Shown: in pieces, positions 44,404-54,690 of the stretch
How positions within the stretch are numbered: the first letter of the stretch is position 1
How the letters are laid out: each line of letters begins with the position of its first letter
Origin: Corynebacterium confusum
GTDB taxonomy: Bacteria; Actinomycetota; Actinomycetes; Mycobacteriales; Mycobacteriaceae
Assembly: GCF_030408715.1 (NCBI RefSeq)
Contig: NZ_CP047202.1
Span: 1,576,294-1,640,293, forward strand
Direction: 5' to 3'
DNA length: 64,000 nucleotides
Notes under the pieces: model-generated
Seen by the model: the letters and a program-made list of their open reading frames with translations, nothing else
Database searches by the model: none
What the model was told of the DNA's origin: nothing
Translations under genes and position numbers: made by a program

Positions 44404-45144
44404 CTAGCCGCGGTTGTCGTAACCGGCGTCGTAGGAGTCCTGGCCGTAGCCGCTGTAGCCGCGGGAATAATCGCTGCCGCCGGCCCAGCCCGCGGCGCCG
44501 GCGCCGCGACGCAGGGCGGAGCGATCCGAGGAGATGGTGCGCAGCACGGAGTTGAGGGTCTCCTCGAACTCGCCGAGCTTGCCATCCACGAACTCGTCGC
44601 ACTCGGTGCGCAGGCGGTGGGACTCGGAGTGGGCACTGTCCACGATCCGGTGGGCTTCCTCGTTCGCCCGGCGCACCACCTCCGACTCGGAGACCAAGCG
44701 GTCCTGCTCTTCCTGGCCGGCAGCGACTGCGCGTTCGTAGGACTCCTGCCCCTGAACGACGGCGCGCTCGGCGTCGGCGCGGGCCTTTTCCACGGTGGAA
44801 TCGGCCTCGTTCTGCGCGCGCTCGACCAGGCCGGCGGCGTGCGCCTGGGCGTCGGCGACCATGGACTCGGAATCCGCCTGGGCGCGGGCGATGATGTCGT
44901 CGGCCTGCGCGTTGGCGTCCGCCACGGTGTGCTCGGCGCGTTCCTCCGCGCCGCGGATAATCTCGTCCTGCTTGTCCAGGACGTCCTGCGCGTCGTCGAT
45001 CTCGACAGGCAGGGCGTTACGCAGATCGTCGAGCAGGGCGAGCATCTCGTTGCGGGGAACCATGCAATTCAAGGTCATGGGAACGCCCCGGGCTTGCTCC
45101 AGATTCTGTACTAGTTCATCAAGGCTTTCGAATACGCGGTACAT
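44404..45144 (-). CDS. DivIVA-like coiled-coil protein
   Basis: The 246-aa product starts MYRVFESLDELVQNLEQARG and has a short DivIVA-type N-terminal region (about 1-50). A long coiled coil of alternating Ala/Glu/Arg/Gln follows (about 55-200), then a glycine/tyrosine/serine tail (SDYSRGYSGYGQDSYDAGYD). Similar proteins near rnc or coaD in actinobacteria are annotated as cell-division or cell-wall-growth factors. Polar-growth involvement is an inference from family similarity. A TAGGCT -10 lies seven bases upstream of the ATG. Confidence 0.82.
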   Translation of the reverse strand: MYRVFESLDELVQNLEQARGVPMTLNCMVPRNEMLALLDDLRNALPVEIDDAQDVLDKQDEIIRGAEERAEHTVADANAQADDIIARAQADSESMVADAQAHAAGLVERAQNEADSTVEKARADAERAVVQGQESYERAVAAGQEEQDRLVSESEVVRRANEEAHRIVDSAHSESHRLRTECDEFVDGKLGEFEETLNSVLRTISSDRSALRRGAGAAGWAGGSDYSRGYSGYGQDSYDAGYDNRG

Positions 45145-45151
45145 GATGTCC

Positions 45152-45157
45152 AGCCTA
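45152..45157 (-). promoter_or_regulatory. -10 element of leaderless DivIVA-like gene promoter
   Basis: TAGGCT on the minus strand lies seven bases (GGACATC) before ATG 45144. Confidence 0.5.
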
Positions 45158-45269
45158 GCCAGCACAACCAGCTACGGCGGCTTCCCACACTGGAAAAGCC
45201 CGGAAAATCTCAAGTTTCACTTGAGACTATTCCCCTCCCCTGCGGGCACCCGCAGTGCGCACGGAAAAA

Positions 45270-45308
45270 CCCGGGCGCCTCCCCGAAAAAATGCGGGAGA
45301 CGTCCGGG
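45270..45308 (-). terminator. Terminator downstream of gdhA
   Basis: A long imperfect stem (CCCGGACGTCTCCCG pairing with CGGGGAGGCGCCCGGG) has an A/T loop and is followed on the minus strand by TTTTTCC. Confidence 0.85.
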
Positions 45309-45323
45309 CCGGCCGCGCCGGTT

Positions 45324-46733
<1,410 letters not shown>

Positions 46734-46911
46734 TTAGTGACAGTTTCCTTGGACGAGGCCACTTTCGCAACTACTTCTTGGGAGCTGAAAATGGCTCACC
46801 CCTCCTTAGCTGCGGTTTTGCGAGATATATTTTCTGTCATAGTACCGATATTAAGGGGTGGACCACCCCGCTTCCCACCGGCTGGCCGCGGGTGGAAGAA
46901 AAAGCGTGCCC

Positions 46912-46917
46912 TATAAT
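46912..46917 (+). promoter_or_regulatory. Consensus TATAAT -10 of leaderless glycerate kinase promoter
   Basis: TATAAT is seven bases (TGCGCCC) before ATG 46925, and no Shine-Dalgarno is present. The 254-base gdhA/glxK divergent region holds this promoter and otherwise no coding signal. Confidence 0.7.
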
Positions 46918-46924
46918 TGCGCCC

Positions 46925-48049
46925 ATGCATATCGTCGTCGCCCCAGACTCATTCAAAGGTACTGCTAGCTCGAGCCTGGCCGCCGCCGGCCTGGCCTCCG
47001 GCATCCGCCAGGAGCTGCCCGAGGCCACGGTGGTGACCTGCCCCCTAGCCGACGGCGGCGAAGGCACCGCACACACGCTCGCCACGGCGGCCAGCCTGGC
47101 GGGCCGGCAGCTGGATCGCGTGCGCATCCCCTCGGTCGACGCGCTGGGCCGCCTCACGGAGGCCGAGTACTACCTCGACCCGGAAACCGCCACCGCCTAT
47201 ATCGACGTCGCCGCCGCCACCGGCCTGCCCATGGTCGCCGATAGCCCGGATCCCCTCCGCGCGGATTCCTTCGGCACCGGCGCCCTCATCGCCGACGCCG
47301 AGACTCGCGGCGCCAAGTCCATCGTACTGGGCCTGGGCGGCAGCGCGACCGTCGACGGCGGCATCGGCATCCTGTGCGCACTCGGCGCCGCGCCCCACGA
47401 CGCCCGCGGCCTTGCCCTGGCTCAGGGGCCGGCCGAGCTGGTGCGCCTGGACGATATCGACACGGCACAGCTGAACTACAAGGCCGGAATGCTGGACTAC
47501 ACCCTGCTGGCGGATACTCGCTGCACCCCTAGGGAGGCGCCGGCGATGTACGGCCCGCAGAAGGGTGCGGACCGCGAGCAGGTCGCCCTACTGACCGGCG
47601 CGCTGCTGCGCCTGTGCGAGTTCACCGAACAGGGCCCCGCCGCCGAGTATTTCGGCGCGGCCGGGGCGATCCCGGTAGGCCTTAGCTGGATGTCGCGCAT
47701 CCTGTGGGGCAACGACGAGCACGTGCGCGTGCTCAGCGGCGCCGAGTACGTCGCCGACGCGCTCGACCTCGACCGGCACCTGGCCGAGGCGGACGTCGTG
47801 GTCACCGGCGAGGGGCGCTTCGACGCCCAGTCGCTGACCGGCAAGGTCGTGGGCACCGTCGCCGACCGCGCGGCAGCCTCCCCCACCCCGCCGCGCGTGG
47901 CCATCGCGGCCGGCCAGTTCGCTGACGATGCCGAGCTGCCCGCCGGCGGCTTTCACGCCGCGCTGCCGGCGGAAGGCGAGATGCCCGAACGCCTGCGCGC
48001 GGCCGGCCAGGCTCTGGCCCGTCAGATCCAGGAAGAGCTAGGGGCTTAG
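46925..48049 (+). CDS. glxK: Glycerate kinase
   Basis: The 374-aa product begins MHIVVAPDSFKGTASSSLAA and contains CPLADGGEGTAHTLATA, LGLGGSATVDGGIGIL and VVTGEGRFDAQSLTGK, all glycerate kinase (GlxK/GarK) motifs. It phosphorylates D-glycerate for entry to glycolysis. Longer in-frame reading from 46697 precedes the promoter and is excluded. Its stop codon overlaps the stop of the convergent unknown gene. Confidence 0.94.
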   Translation: MHIVVAPDSFKGTASSSLAAAGLASGIRQELPEATVVTCPLADGGEGTAHTLATAASLAGRQLDRVRIPSVDALGRLTEAEYYLDPETATAYIDVAAATGLPMVADSPDPLRADSFGTGALIADAETRGAKSIVLGLGGSATVDGGIGILCALGAAPHDARGLALAQGPAELVRLDDIDTAQLNYKAGMLDYTLLADTRCTPREAPAMYGPQKGADREQVALLTGALLRLCEFTEQGPAAEYFGAAGAIPVGLSWMSRILWGNDEHVRVLSGAEYVADALDLDRHLAEADVVVTGEGRFDAQSLTGKVVGTVADRAAASPTPPRVAIAAGQFADDAELPAGGFHAALPAEGEMPERLRAAGQALARQIQEELGA

Positions 48050-48444
48050 CGCTGGATATCCACGGTCCACGGGAAGATGGCCGGGCGCTCGTGGGCGGTC
48101 TCGTCCTCGAGTAGGACGTGGTCCTTGGGCAGCGCGGCGTGCGGGGTAAGCAGACGCGCGAGCACCATGGCCAGCTGGTTGATAGACCCGGTCGCACCCT
48201 CGACGGACAGGGCGTAGCGGCGGACCTGGGCGTTGTCGAGGTCGCGGTCTTCGTGCTCGTCGCGGTAGGTCTGGCGCAGCTGTTCTTCTACCCCCTCCGC
48301 CAGGCGCGGAGTATCATGACGCTTTACACTCGCCTGGGCCAGCTGCCCCTTGTCAACGAGCCGATCCAGGGCTTCGCGGAAGACCTCTTCCACGCGTTCA
48401 GCTTGGTGGTCAGGGACGAGGACATCGAACTGAATAAGTGGCAT
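48046..48444 (-). CDS. Uncharacterised 132-aa protein
   Basis: The protein begins MPLIQFDVLVPDHQAERVEEVFREAL and has no signal peptide or membrane segment. It is rich in charged residues, with a central QVRRYALSVEGATGSINQL segment. I do not recognise its family. ATG 48444 lies seven bases after TAGGGT, supporting a leaderless start and excluding the longer reading from 48612, which overlaps the divergent M20 gene. Its TAA overlaps the TAG of glxK. Confidence 0.75.
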   Translation of the reverse strand: MPLIQFDVLVPDHQAERVEEVFREALDRLVDKGQLAQASVKRHDTPRLAEGVEEQLRQTYRDEHEDRDLDNAQVRRYALSVEGATGSINQLAMVLARLLTPHAALPKDHVLLEDETAHERPAIFPWTVDIQR

Positions 48445-48451
48445 GCAGGTA

Positions 48452-48457
48452 ACCCTA
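48452..48457 (-). promoter_or_regulatory. -10 element of leaderless 132-aa gene promoter
   Basis: TAGGGT on the minus strand is seven bases (TACCTGC) before ATG 48444. Confidence 0.5.
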
Positions 48458-48480
48458 CCCAAACTATCGCAGTGAGATCT

Positions 48481-49692
48481 ATGGCTTCCCCCACAAAAAA
48501 TCCGGAATTCGTCCGCGACCACGGCGTCGACCTGTCCTGGCAGGAGGATTTTTATCAGGATCTCCACCGCCACCCGGAGCTCTCCCACGAGGAGGAACGC
48601 ACCGCGGCCCAAATCCGCGCCCGGCTAGCCGACCTGGACTGCGAGGTCGTCGACGGCATCGGCGGCTTTGGGATGGTTGCCATCTTCCGCAACGACGCCA
48701 CCGAGACCACTCCCACGGCCCTGATGCGCGCCGACTTCGACGCCCTGCCGGTGCGGGAGGCCACCGGCGCGGACTACGCGTCCACCAACGGCGCCATGCA
48801 CGCCTGCGGCCACGACATGCACGCCACCGCCCTGCTGGGCGTGTGCGAGGTCCTCGACGCCCGGCGCGACGTCTGGGCCGGGACCTTCCTGGCGCTGTTC
48901 CAGCCGGCCGAGGAGTCCTCCATGGGGGCGAAATACATGCTGGCCGACGGGCTGACCGACCGCGTGCCCAAGCCGGACGTCTGCTTCGGCCAGCACATCA
49001 TGCCCGGGCCGGCCGGCACGGTCCAGAGCACGCCCGGGTCCATCATGGCCGGCTGCGACAGCCTGCGCATCCGCGTCTTCGGCCGCTCCGCCCACGCCTC
49101 CATGCCGCACAATTCCATCGACCCGACCTTCCTGGCAGCGATGATCGTGGTGCGGCTGCAGGGCATCGTCGGCCGCGAGGTCGCCCCGCAGGAGTTCTTC
49201 GTCATCTCCGTCGGCGAGCTGCACTCCGGCGACAAGAACAACATCATCCCCGAGTCCGCCGAGCTGGTCCTCAACACCCGCTACTACGACCCACAGGTAG
49301 CCGAGCGGGTCTACGCCAGCCTGGAGCGCATGGTGCGCGCCGAGTGCTGGGCCTCCGGCAGCCCCCAGGATCCGACCTTCGAGTACTACGCCCACGGCGA
49401 GGTCACCGACAACGACGCGGGCGTCGATGCCGCCCTCCGCCCCGCCTTCGATGCCGTCTTCGGCGAGCAGTCCGTCACCTCCCCGGGCAGCACCGCCTCC
49501 GAGGACTTCTGCTATCTCCCGCAGGCCTGGGGCGTGCCCTATTATTTCTGGCACGTCGGCTGCACCCCGGCCGAGCAGCTGGATAGCCCACCGGTCAACC
49601 ACCAGGCCAACTTCCTGCCCGACTACGCCCCCACCGTGGCCGCTACCACCCAGGCGGGTCTTACCGCGGTGCTTGCCTATCTGGGCCGCTAA
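48481..49692 (+). CDS. M20-family amidohydrolase/peptidase
   Basis: The 403-aa product has the M20D amidohydrolase arrangement: DFYQDLHRHPELSHEEERTA, RADFDALPV, then HACGHDMHATALLG (metal ligands) and PAEESSMGAKYMLADGL (catalytic Glu pair). Members hydrolyse N-acyl amino acids, indole-acetyl amides or similar amide bonds; substrate cannot be assigned. Upstream in-frame sequence from 48118 overlaps the divergent gene and is excluded. It is divergent from the 132-aa gene. Confidence 0.92.
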   Translation: MASPTKNPEFVRDHGVDLSWQEDFYQDLHRHPELSHEEERTAAQIRARLADLDCEVVDGIGGFGMVAIFRNDATETTPTALMRADFDALPVREATGADYASTNGAMHACGHDMHATALLGVCEVLDARRDVWAGTFLALFQPAEESSMGAKYMLADGLTDRVPKPDVCFGQHIMPGPAGTVQSTPGSIMAGCDSLRIRVFGRSAHASMPHNSIDPTFLAAMIVVRLQGIVGREVAPQEFFVISVGELHSGDKNNIIPESAELVLNTRYYDPQVAERVYASLERMVRAECWASGSPQDPTFEYYAHGEVTDNDAGVDAALRPAFDAVFGEQSVTSPGSTASEDFCYLPQAWGVPYYFWHVGCTPAEQLDSPPVNHQANFLPDYAPTVAATTQAGLTAVLAYLGR

Positions 49693-49785
49693 GGCGCCCC
49701 GCGCGAAGTCGGGCGGGCCGGGCTACCTTCCGTTACAGTAGGCAGTGTTTTTACACTCTCCCCTCGACGCGAAGGTGTTTAGCCC

Positions 49786-52161
49786 ATGGCCTCTCCCACG
49801 GATTTTTCCTCTGTAATCCCCGGTCACGTCCGCGCCGCCGCCGGCGTGACCCCGCCCGCCGCCTCTAACCGCAAGTACTGGGCCGGCCTCGCCAACGCGG
49901 TCATGGACCACATCGCCGCGGACTGGGAAACCACCCGCCGCACCTACGCGCCGGCCCGCCGCCAGCACTACTTCTCCGCCGAGTTCCTCCAGGGCCGGGC
50001 CCTCCTCAATAACCTCACCAACCTGGGCCTGGTCGATGACGCCCACGCTTACGTTCAGTCCACCGGCCGCGAGCTGGCCGACGTCCTGGAGGCGGAGCAC
50101 GACGCAGCCCTGGGCAACGGCGGCCTGGGGCGTTTGGCCGCTTGCTTCCTGGACTCCGCGGTCACCCAGAACCTGCCGGTGACCGGCTACGGGCTGCTCT
50201 ACCGCTACGGCCTGTTCAAGCAGACCTTCGACAACGGCTACCAGGTCGAGAAACCGGACGCGTGGATGGAAAACGGCTACGATTTCCTGGTCCGCCGCGC
50301 CAGCACGCAGCGCCGCATCCACTTCGACGACATGGACGTGCGCGCCATCCCCTACGATCTGCCGATCACCGGATACGGCACCCGCAACGTCGGGACCCTG
50401 CGCCTGTGGAAGTCGGAGCCCATCGACGATTTCGACTACGACGCCTTCAACTCCCAGCGCTTTACCGACGCCATCGTCGAGCGCGAGCGCGTCATGGACA
50501 TCTGCCGCGTGCTCTACCCCAACGACACGACCTACGAGGGCAAGGTCCTGCGCGTGCGCCAGCAGTACTTCTTCGTCTCCGCCTCCCTGCAGGAGATGGT
50601 GGACAACTACCTCGAGCACCACGGCGAGGACCTGCGCGGCTTCGCCCAGTACAACTGCATCCAGCTCAACGACACCCACCCGGTGCTGGCCATCCCGGAG
50701 CTGCTGCGCATCCTGCTCGACGAGCACCAGATGAGCTGGGACGATGCCTGGAAGGTGGTCACCGAGACCTTCGCCTACACCAACCACACCGTCCTGGCCG
50801 AGGCCATGGAAAAGTGGGAGGTCTCCATCTTCCAGCGCCTGTTCTGGCGCATCTGGGAACTGGTCGAAGAGATCGACCGCCGCTTCCGCGAGGACATGGC
50901 CCAGCGCGGCCTGGACCAGGGCACCATCGACTACCTGGCCCCGGTGGCAGAAGGCCAGGTCCGCATGGCCTGGATCGCCTGCTACGCCTCCTACTCCATC
51001 AACGGCGTGGCGGCCCTGCACACCGAGATCATCAAGGCCGACACCCTGCGCGAGTGGCACGAGATGTACCCGGAGAAGTTCAACAACAAGACCAACGGGG
51101 TTACCCCGCGCCGCTGGCTCAAAATGTGCAACCCACGCCTGGCGGACCTGCTCACCCGGGCCAGCGGCTCGGACAGCTGGGTGACCAACCTGGACGAGCT
51201 CGCCGGCCTCGCCGGGCTCGCCGACGGCCCCGAAGGCGCCGCGCTGCTGGACGAGCTGTGGGAGGTCAAGGCGGCCAACAAGCGCGACTTCGCCGAGTGG
51301 ATTCACCGCCACCAGGGCGCCGAGGTCGACCCGGATTCCCTCTTCGACGTGCAGATCAAGCGCCTGCACGAGTACAAGCGGCAGCTGCTCAACGCGCTCT
51401 ACATCCTGGACCTGTACTTCCGCATCACCCAGGACGGCGAAGAGCCAACCCCGCGCACCTTCATCTTCGGCGCGAAGGCCGCGCCCGGGTACGTGCGCGC
51501 CAAGGAGATCATCAAGCTCATCAACTCCGTGGCCGACCTAGTCAACAACGACCCGGCCACCCAGGACATCATCCGCGTGGTCTTCGTGGAAAACTACAAC
51601 GTCTCCCCCGCCGAGCACATCATCCCGGCTGCCGACGTCTCCGAGCAGATCTCCGTCGCCGGCAAGGAGGCCTCCGGCACCTCCAACATGAAGTTCATGA
51701 TGAACGGCGCGCTGACTCTCGGCACCCTCGACGGCGCGAACGTCGAAATCGTCGACGCCGTGGGCCGCGAGAACGCCTATATCTTCGGCGCCCGCAACGA
51801 CGAGCTGCCAGGCCTGCGCGAGAACTATAACCCGGGCTCGCTCTACCGCGAGGTGCCCGGCCTGGCCCGCGCCCTCGATGCCCTGACCAACGGCACGCTG
51901 GACCGCAACTTCGACGACCTGCGCTTCAGCCTGACCGACGGCTACGGCACCTCCGCCGCCGATACCTACTACGTCCTGGGCGATTTCGCCGACTACCGCG
52001 ACAAGCGCGACCAGGCGGCCGCCGACTACGCCGACGACCCGCGCGGCTGGGCTCACAAGTGCTGGCTCAACATCTGCTACTCGGGCCGCTTCTCCGCCGA
52101 CCGCACCATCCACGACTACGCCACCGAGGTCTGGCACCTCGACTCCCTGCCCATCGACTAG
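49786..52161 (+). CDS. glgP: Glycogen/maltodextrin phosphorylase
   Basis: The enzyme releases glucose-1-phosphate from glycogen or maltodextrins using pyridoxal phosphate. The 791-aa product contains NGGLGRLAACFLDS, GYGLLYRYGLFKQ, HRHQGAEVDPDSLFDVQIKR and the PLP lysine K636 in EASGTSNMKFMMNGALTLG. Length is typical of short bacterial phosphorylases. GAAGG precedes the ATG. A strong hairpin downstream is shared with pyk. Confidence 0.96.
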   Translation: MASPTDFSSVIPGHVRAAAGVTPPAASNRKYWAGLANAVMDHIAADWETTRRTYAPARRQHYFSAEFLQGRALLNNLTNLGLVDDAHAYVQSTGRELADVLEAEHDAALGNGGLGRLAACFLDSAVTQNLPVTGYGLLYRYGLFKQTFDNGYQVEKPDAWMENGYDFLVRRASTQRRIHFDDMDVRAIPYDLPITGYGTRNVGTLRLWKSEPIDDFDYDAFNSQRFTDAIVERERVMDICRVLYPNDTTYEGKVLRVRQQYFFVSASLQEMVDNYLEHHGEDLRGFAQYNCIQLNDTHPVLAIPELLRILLDEHQMSWDDAWKVVTETFAYTNHTVLAEAMEKWEVSIFQRLFWRIWELVEEIDRRFREDMAQRGLDQGTIDYLAPVAEGQVRMAWIACYASYSINGVAALHTEIIKADTLREWHEMYPEKFNNKTNGVTPRRWLKMCNPRLADLLTRASGSDSWVTNLDELAGLAGLADGPEGAALLDELWEVKAANKRDFAEWIHRHQGAEVDPDSLFDVQIKRLHEYKRQLLNALYILDLYFRITQDGEEPTPRTFIFGAKAAPGYVRAKEIIKLINSVADLVNNDPATQDIIRVVFVENYNVSPAEHIIPAADVSEQISVAGKEASGTSNMKFMMNGALTLGTLDGANVEIVDAVGRENAYIFGARNDELPGLRENYNPGSLYREVPGLARALDALTNGTLDRNFDDLRFSLTDGYGTSAADTYYVLGDFADYRDKRDQAAADYADDPRGWAHKCWLNICYSGRFSADRTIHDYATEVWHLDSLPID

Positions 52162-52174
52162 CGGGCTTGGACAC

Positions 52175-52216
52175 GCTCAAGCGCCCGGCACCAGTTCAGG
52201 TGCCGGACGCTTGAGC
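52175..52216. terminator. Bidirectional terminator between glgP and pyk
   Basis: GCTCAAGCG...CCGGCACC pairs with GGTGCCGG...CGCTTGAGC: 17 base pairs with a single opposed mismatch and a 6-base loop. It lies between the two convergent stop codons. Confidence 0.85.
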
Positions 52217-52232
52217 CTTAAATCACAGTGTC

Positions 52233-53651
52233 CTAGGAGCGGGTCTCTCCCAGCAGATGGCACTGGATCATGTTGGTGTTGCCGGAGATTCCCGGAGGGG
52301 TACCGGCGACGACGACCATCAGGTCGTTCTCGTCGTAAGCGTCCATGGACAGCAGGGCCTCGTCCAGGGCCTGCATCATCTCATCGGTCGAGCCGACCTG
52401 CGGGCTCAGGAAGGTCTGCGCGCCCCAGGTCAGCGCCAGCTGGGAGCGCACCGCCTGGTTCGGGGTAAACACCAGCAGGGGCAGCTGCGAGTGCAGGCGG
52501 GCCACGCGGCGGGCGGTGTCACCGGAGGTGGTAAACGCCACGATTGCCTTGGCGTTGAGGCGCTCGGCGATATCGCGGGCGGAATAGGAAATCACGCCGC
52601 GCTTGGTGCGCGGGACGTGCGCCAGCGGCGGCACGCGGCCGTCGGTCTCCGCGCGGGAGACGATCCGGGCCATGGTGCGCACCACGTTGTGCGGGTCGAC
52701 ACCGACGGAGGTCTCGCCGGAGAGCATCACCGCGTCCGCGCCGTCCAGCACGGCGTTGGCCACGTCGGAGGCCTCCGCGCGGGTCGGGCGGGAGTTTTCG
52801 ATCATGGAATCCAGCATCTGGGTGGCCACGATGACCGGCTTCGCGTTCTCGCGGGCGATCTGGACCGCGCGCTTCTGGACCAGCGGGACCTGCTCCAGCG
52901 GCACTTCGACGCCCAGGTCGCCGCGGGCGACCATGATGGCATCGAAGGCCAGGACGATGGACTCGAGCGCGTCTACAGCCTCCGGCTTCTCCAGCTTGGC
53001 GATGACCGGCAGGCGGCGGCCCTCCTCGTCCATCACCTCGTGGACCAGGTCCACGTCCGCGGGCGAACGCACGAAGGACAGGGCGATGAAGTCCACGCCC
53101 AGGCGCAGGGCGAAGCGCAGGTCCTCGATGTCCTTTTCGGACAGCGCCGGCACGGAGATGTCCATGCCCGGCAGGGACACGCCCTTGTTGTTGGAGACCG
53201 GGCCGCCCTCGGTGACCTCGCAGACGACGTCGTTGCCATCGACTTCCTTACAGACCAGGGCTACCTTGCCGTCGTCGACGAGCAGGCGGTCGCCGGGCTG
53301 GGCATCGTTAGCCAGGCCCTTGTAGGTGGTGGACACGCGGTCGTGGGTGCCCTCGACGTCGTCGATGGTAATCCGGACTACCTCGCCGGTCTCCCAGTAG
53401 GTCTCGGTCTCCTTAAAGCGGCCGAGGCGGATCTTCGGGCCCTGGAGATCGGCCAGGATGCCGACGGCGCGGCCGGTCTTATCCGTGGCTTCGCGCACCC
53501 AGCGGTAGTTCTGCTCGTGATCGGCGTGGTCGCCGTGGGACATGTTGAGACGGGCAACGTCCATGCCATCTTCAACCAAGCGGTGAATAGCGTCTTCGCT
53601 CGCGACCGCGGGGCCGAGCGTGCATACGATTTTGGTTCTTCTATCCAACAT
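52233..53651 (-). CDS. pyk: Pyruvate kinase
   Basis: Pyruvate kinase makes ATP and pyruvate from phosphoenolpyruvate. The 472-aa product starts MLDRRTKIVCTLGPAV and has the active-site segment IAKLEKPEAVDALESI, MVARGDLGVEVPLEQVPLVQK and the SGETSVGVDPHNVV region. A regulatory C-terminal domain follows. AGGAG lies 13 bases upstream of the ATG. It is followed by a shared terminator. Confidence 0.97.
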   Translation of the reverse strand: MLDRRTKIVCTLGPAVASEDAIHRLVEDGMDVARLNMSHGDHADHEQNYRWVREATDKTGRAVGILADLQGPKIRLGRFKETETYWETGEVVRITIDDVEGTHDRVSTTYKGLANDAQPGDRLLVDDGKVALVCKEVDGNDVVCEVTEGGPVSNNKGVSLPGMDISVPALSEKDIEDLRFALRLGVDFIALSFVRSPADVDLVHEVMDEEGRRLPVIAKLEKPEAVDALESIVLAFDAIMVARGDLGVEVPLEQVPLVQKRAVQIARENAKPVIVATQMLDSMIENSRPTRAEASDVANAVLDGADAVMLSGETSVGVDPHNVVRTMARIVSRAETDGRVPPLAHVPRTKRGVISYSARDIAERLNAKAIVAFTTSGDTARRVARLHSQLPLLVFTPNQAVRSQLALTWGAQTFLSPQVGSTDEMMQALDEALLSMDAYDENDLMVVVAGTPPGISGNTNMIQCHLLGETRS

Positions 53652-53759
53652 CTATCTGTGCCTACTCCTGTAATGGTGACTGCCTAACCATTCCCAACGT
53701 ACCCCGCCCCCGCAGCGGTTGCCACTGCAAAAACGGAAACACTCCCACAGATTCCCACA

Positions 53760-54644
53760 TTAGGGTTCGGAGCGCTCCCTCGCCGCCGCGGCAAACTTCG
53801 GATCCACCTCGTCCGCGGACTCCTGCCCGCGCGGCAGACGGAAGAACACGATGCAGGCCGCCACGAAGACCACCACGGAAACCAGCACGTTGACGCGCAC
53901 GTCGAAAATCAGCGTGGCCTCGTCCGTGCGCATCTGCTCGATGAAGAAGCGGCCGTAGGTATAGCCCATGACGTAGAGGACGAAGACCCGCCCGTGCCCC
54001 AGCTTCCAGGCGCGATGCGCCCAAAGCAGGAACAGGCACACGGCGACGTTCCACAGCAGCTCGTAGAGGAAGGTCGGGTGGACCGAGGCGATGACCTCAC
54101 CCGTGGAGGTGCCGCTGACCGGCGCTACCCGGCCGGCCTCGTCGACGCGGTAGTAAATGTCCAGGGCCCACGGGAGGTCAGTTTCCGCCCCGTAGAGCTC
54201 CTGGTTGAACCAGTTGCCCAGGCGTCCGATGCCCTGGGCCAGCACCAGCCCCGGCGCCACCGCGTCCGCAAAAGGCCCCAGCGGGATGCCCTTGACCTTG
54301 AACATCACCCACAGCGCCACCGTCGCGAGCGCCACCGCGCCCCAGATCCCCAGGCCGCCGTTGGTGATCTTCAGCGCATCGACCGGGTTGCACTCGGCAC
54401 AAAAGTACTTGTCGTAGTCCGTGATGACGTGGTAGAGGCGCCCGCCGATGATGCCGGCGGGGATGACCACGATGGCGGCGTCCCAGACGGTGTCCGGGTT
54501 CCCGCCCATCGCGCGGTAACGGCGCAGGGTCATCCACATGGCCACCAGGATGCCGGCGACGATGCACAGCGCGTAGGCGCGGATAGGAATCGGGCCCACG
54601 TGCCACACGCCCTGCGGCGGGGACGGGATATTGGCCAAGTTCAT
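53760..54644 (-). CDS. lgt: Prolipoprotein diacylglyceryl transferase
   Basis: Lgt attaches diacylglycerol to the lipobox cysteine of prolipoproteins. From ATG 54644 the product is 294 aa, begins [18 protein letters not shown] and has about seven membrane segments. Conserved motifs include [34 protein letters not shown] and [12 protein letters not shown]. The upstream TTG at 54671 is an unlikely start. It lies between pyk and the TrpC-like gene, an order I recall from corynebacteria. Confidence 0.95.
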   Translation of the reverse strand: MNLANIPSPPQGVWHVGPIPIRAYALCIVAGILVAMWMTLRRYRAMGGNPDTVWDAAIVVIPAGIIGGRLYHVITDYDKYFCAECNPVDALKITNGGLGIWGAVALATVALWVMFKVKGIPLGPFADAVAPGLVLAQGIGRLGNWFNQELYGAETDLPWALDIYYRVDEAGRVAPVSGTSTGEVIASVHPTFLYELLWNVAVCLFLLWAHRAWKLGHGRVFVLYVMGYTYGRFFIEQMRTDEATLIFDVRVNVLVSVVVFVAACIVFFRLPRGQESADEVDPKFAAAARERSEP

Positions 54645-54690
54645 AATCTGCACGTACACAGTGTGCCCCAAAGCCCACCCGAATGCGAGA

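Noticed and set aside
46820..46860. Possible AmtR nitrogen-control site upstream of gdhA
   Set aside because: The region has scattered ATAG/CTGT fragments, but no match to the spacing of the CTAT-N6-ATAG type site that I would require.
49723..51369. 548-codon open frame opposite glgP
   Set aside because: It is the antisense shadow of the glgP codons: high G+C codon bias keeps the reverse frame open. Its translation is low-complexity (His/Val/Ala/Asp) with no motif, while glgP has full conservation.
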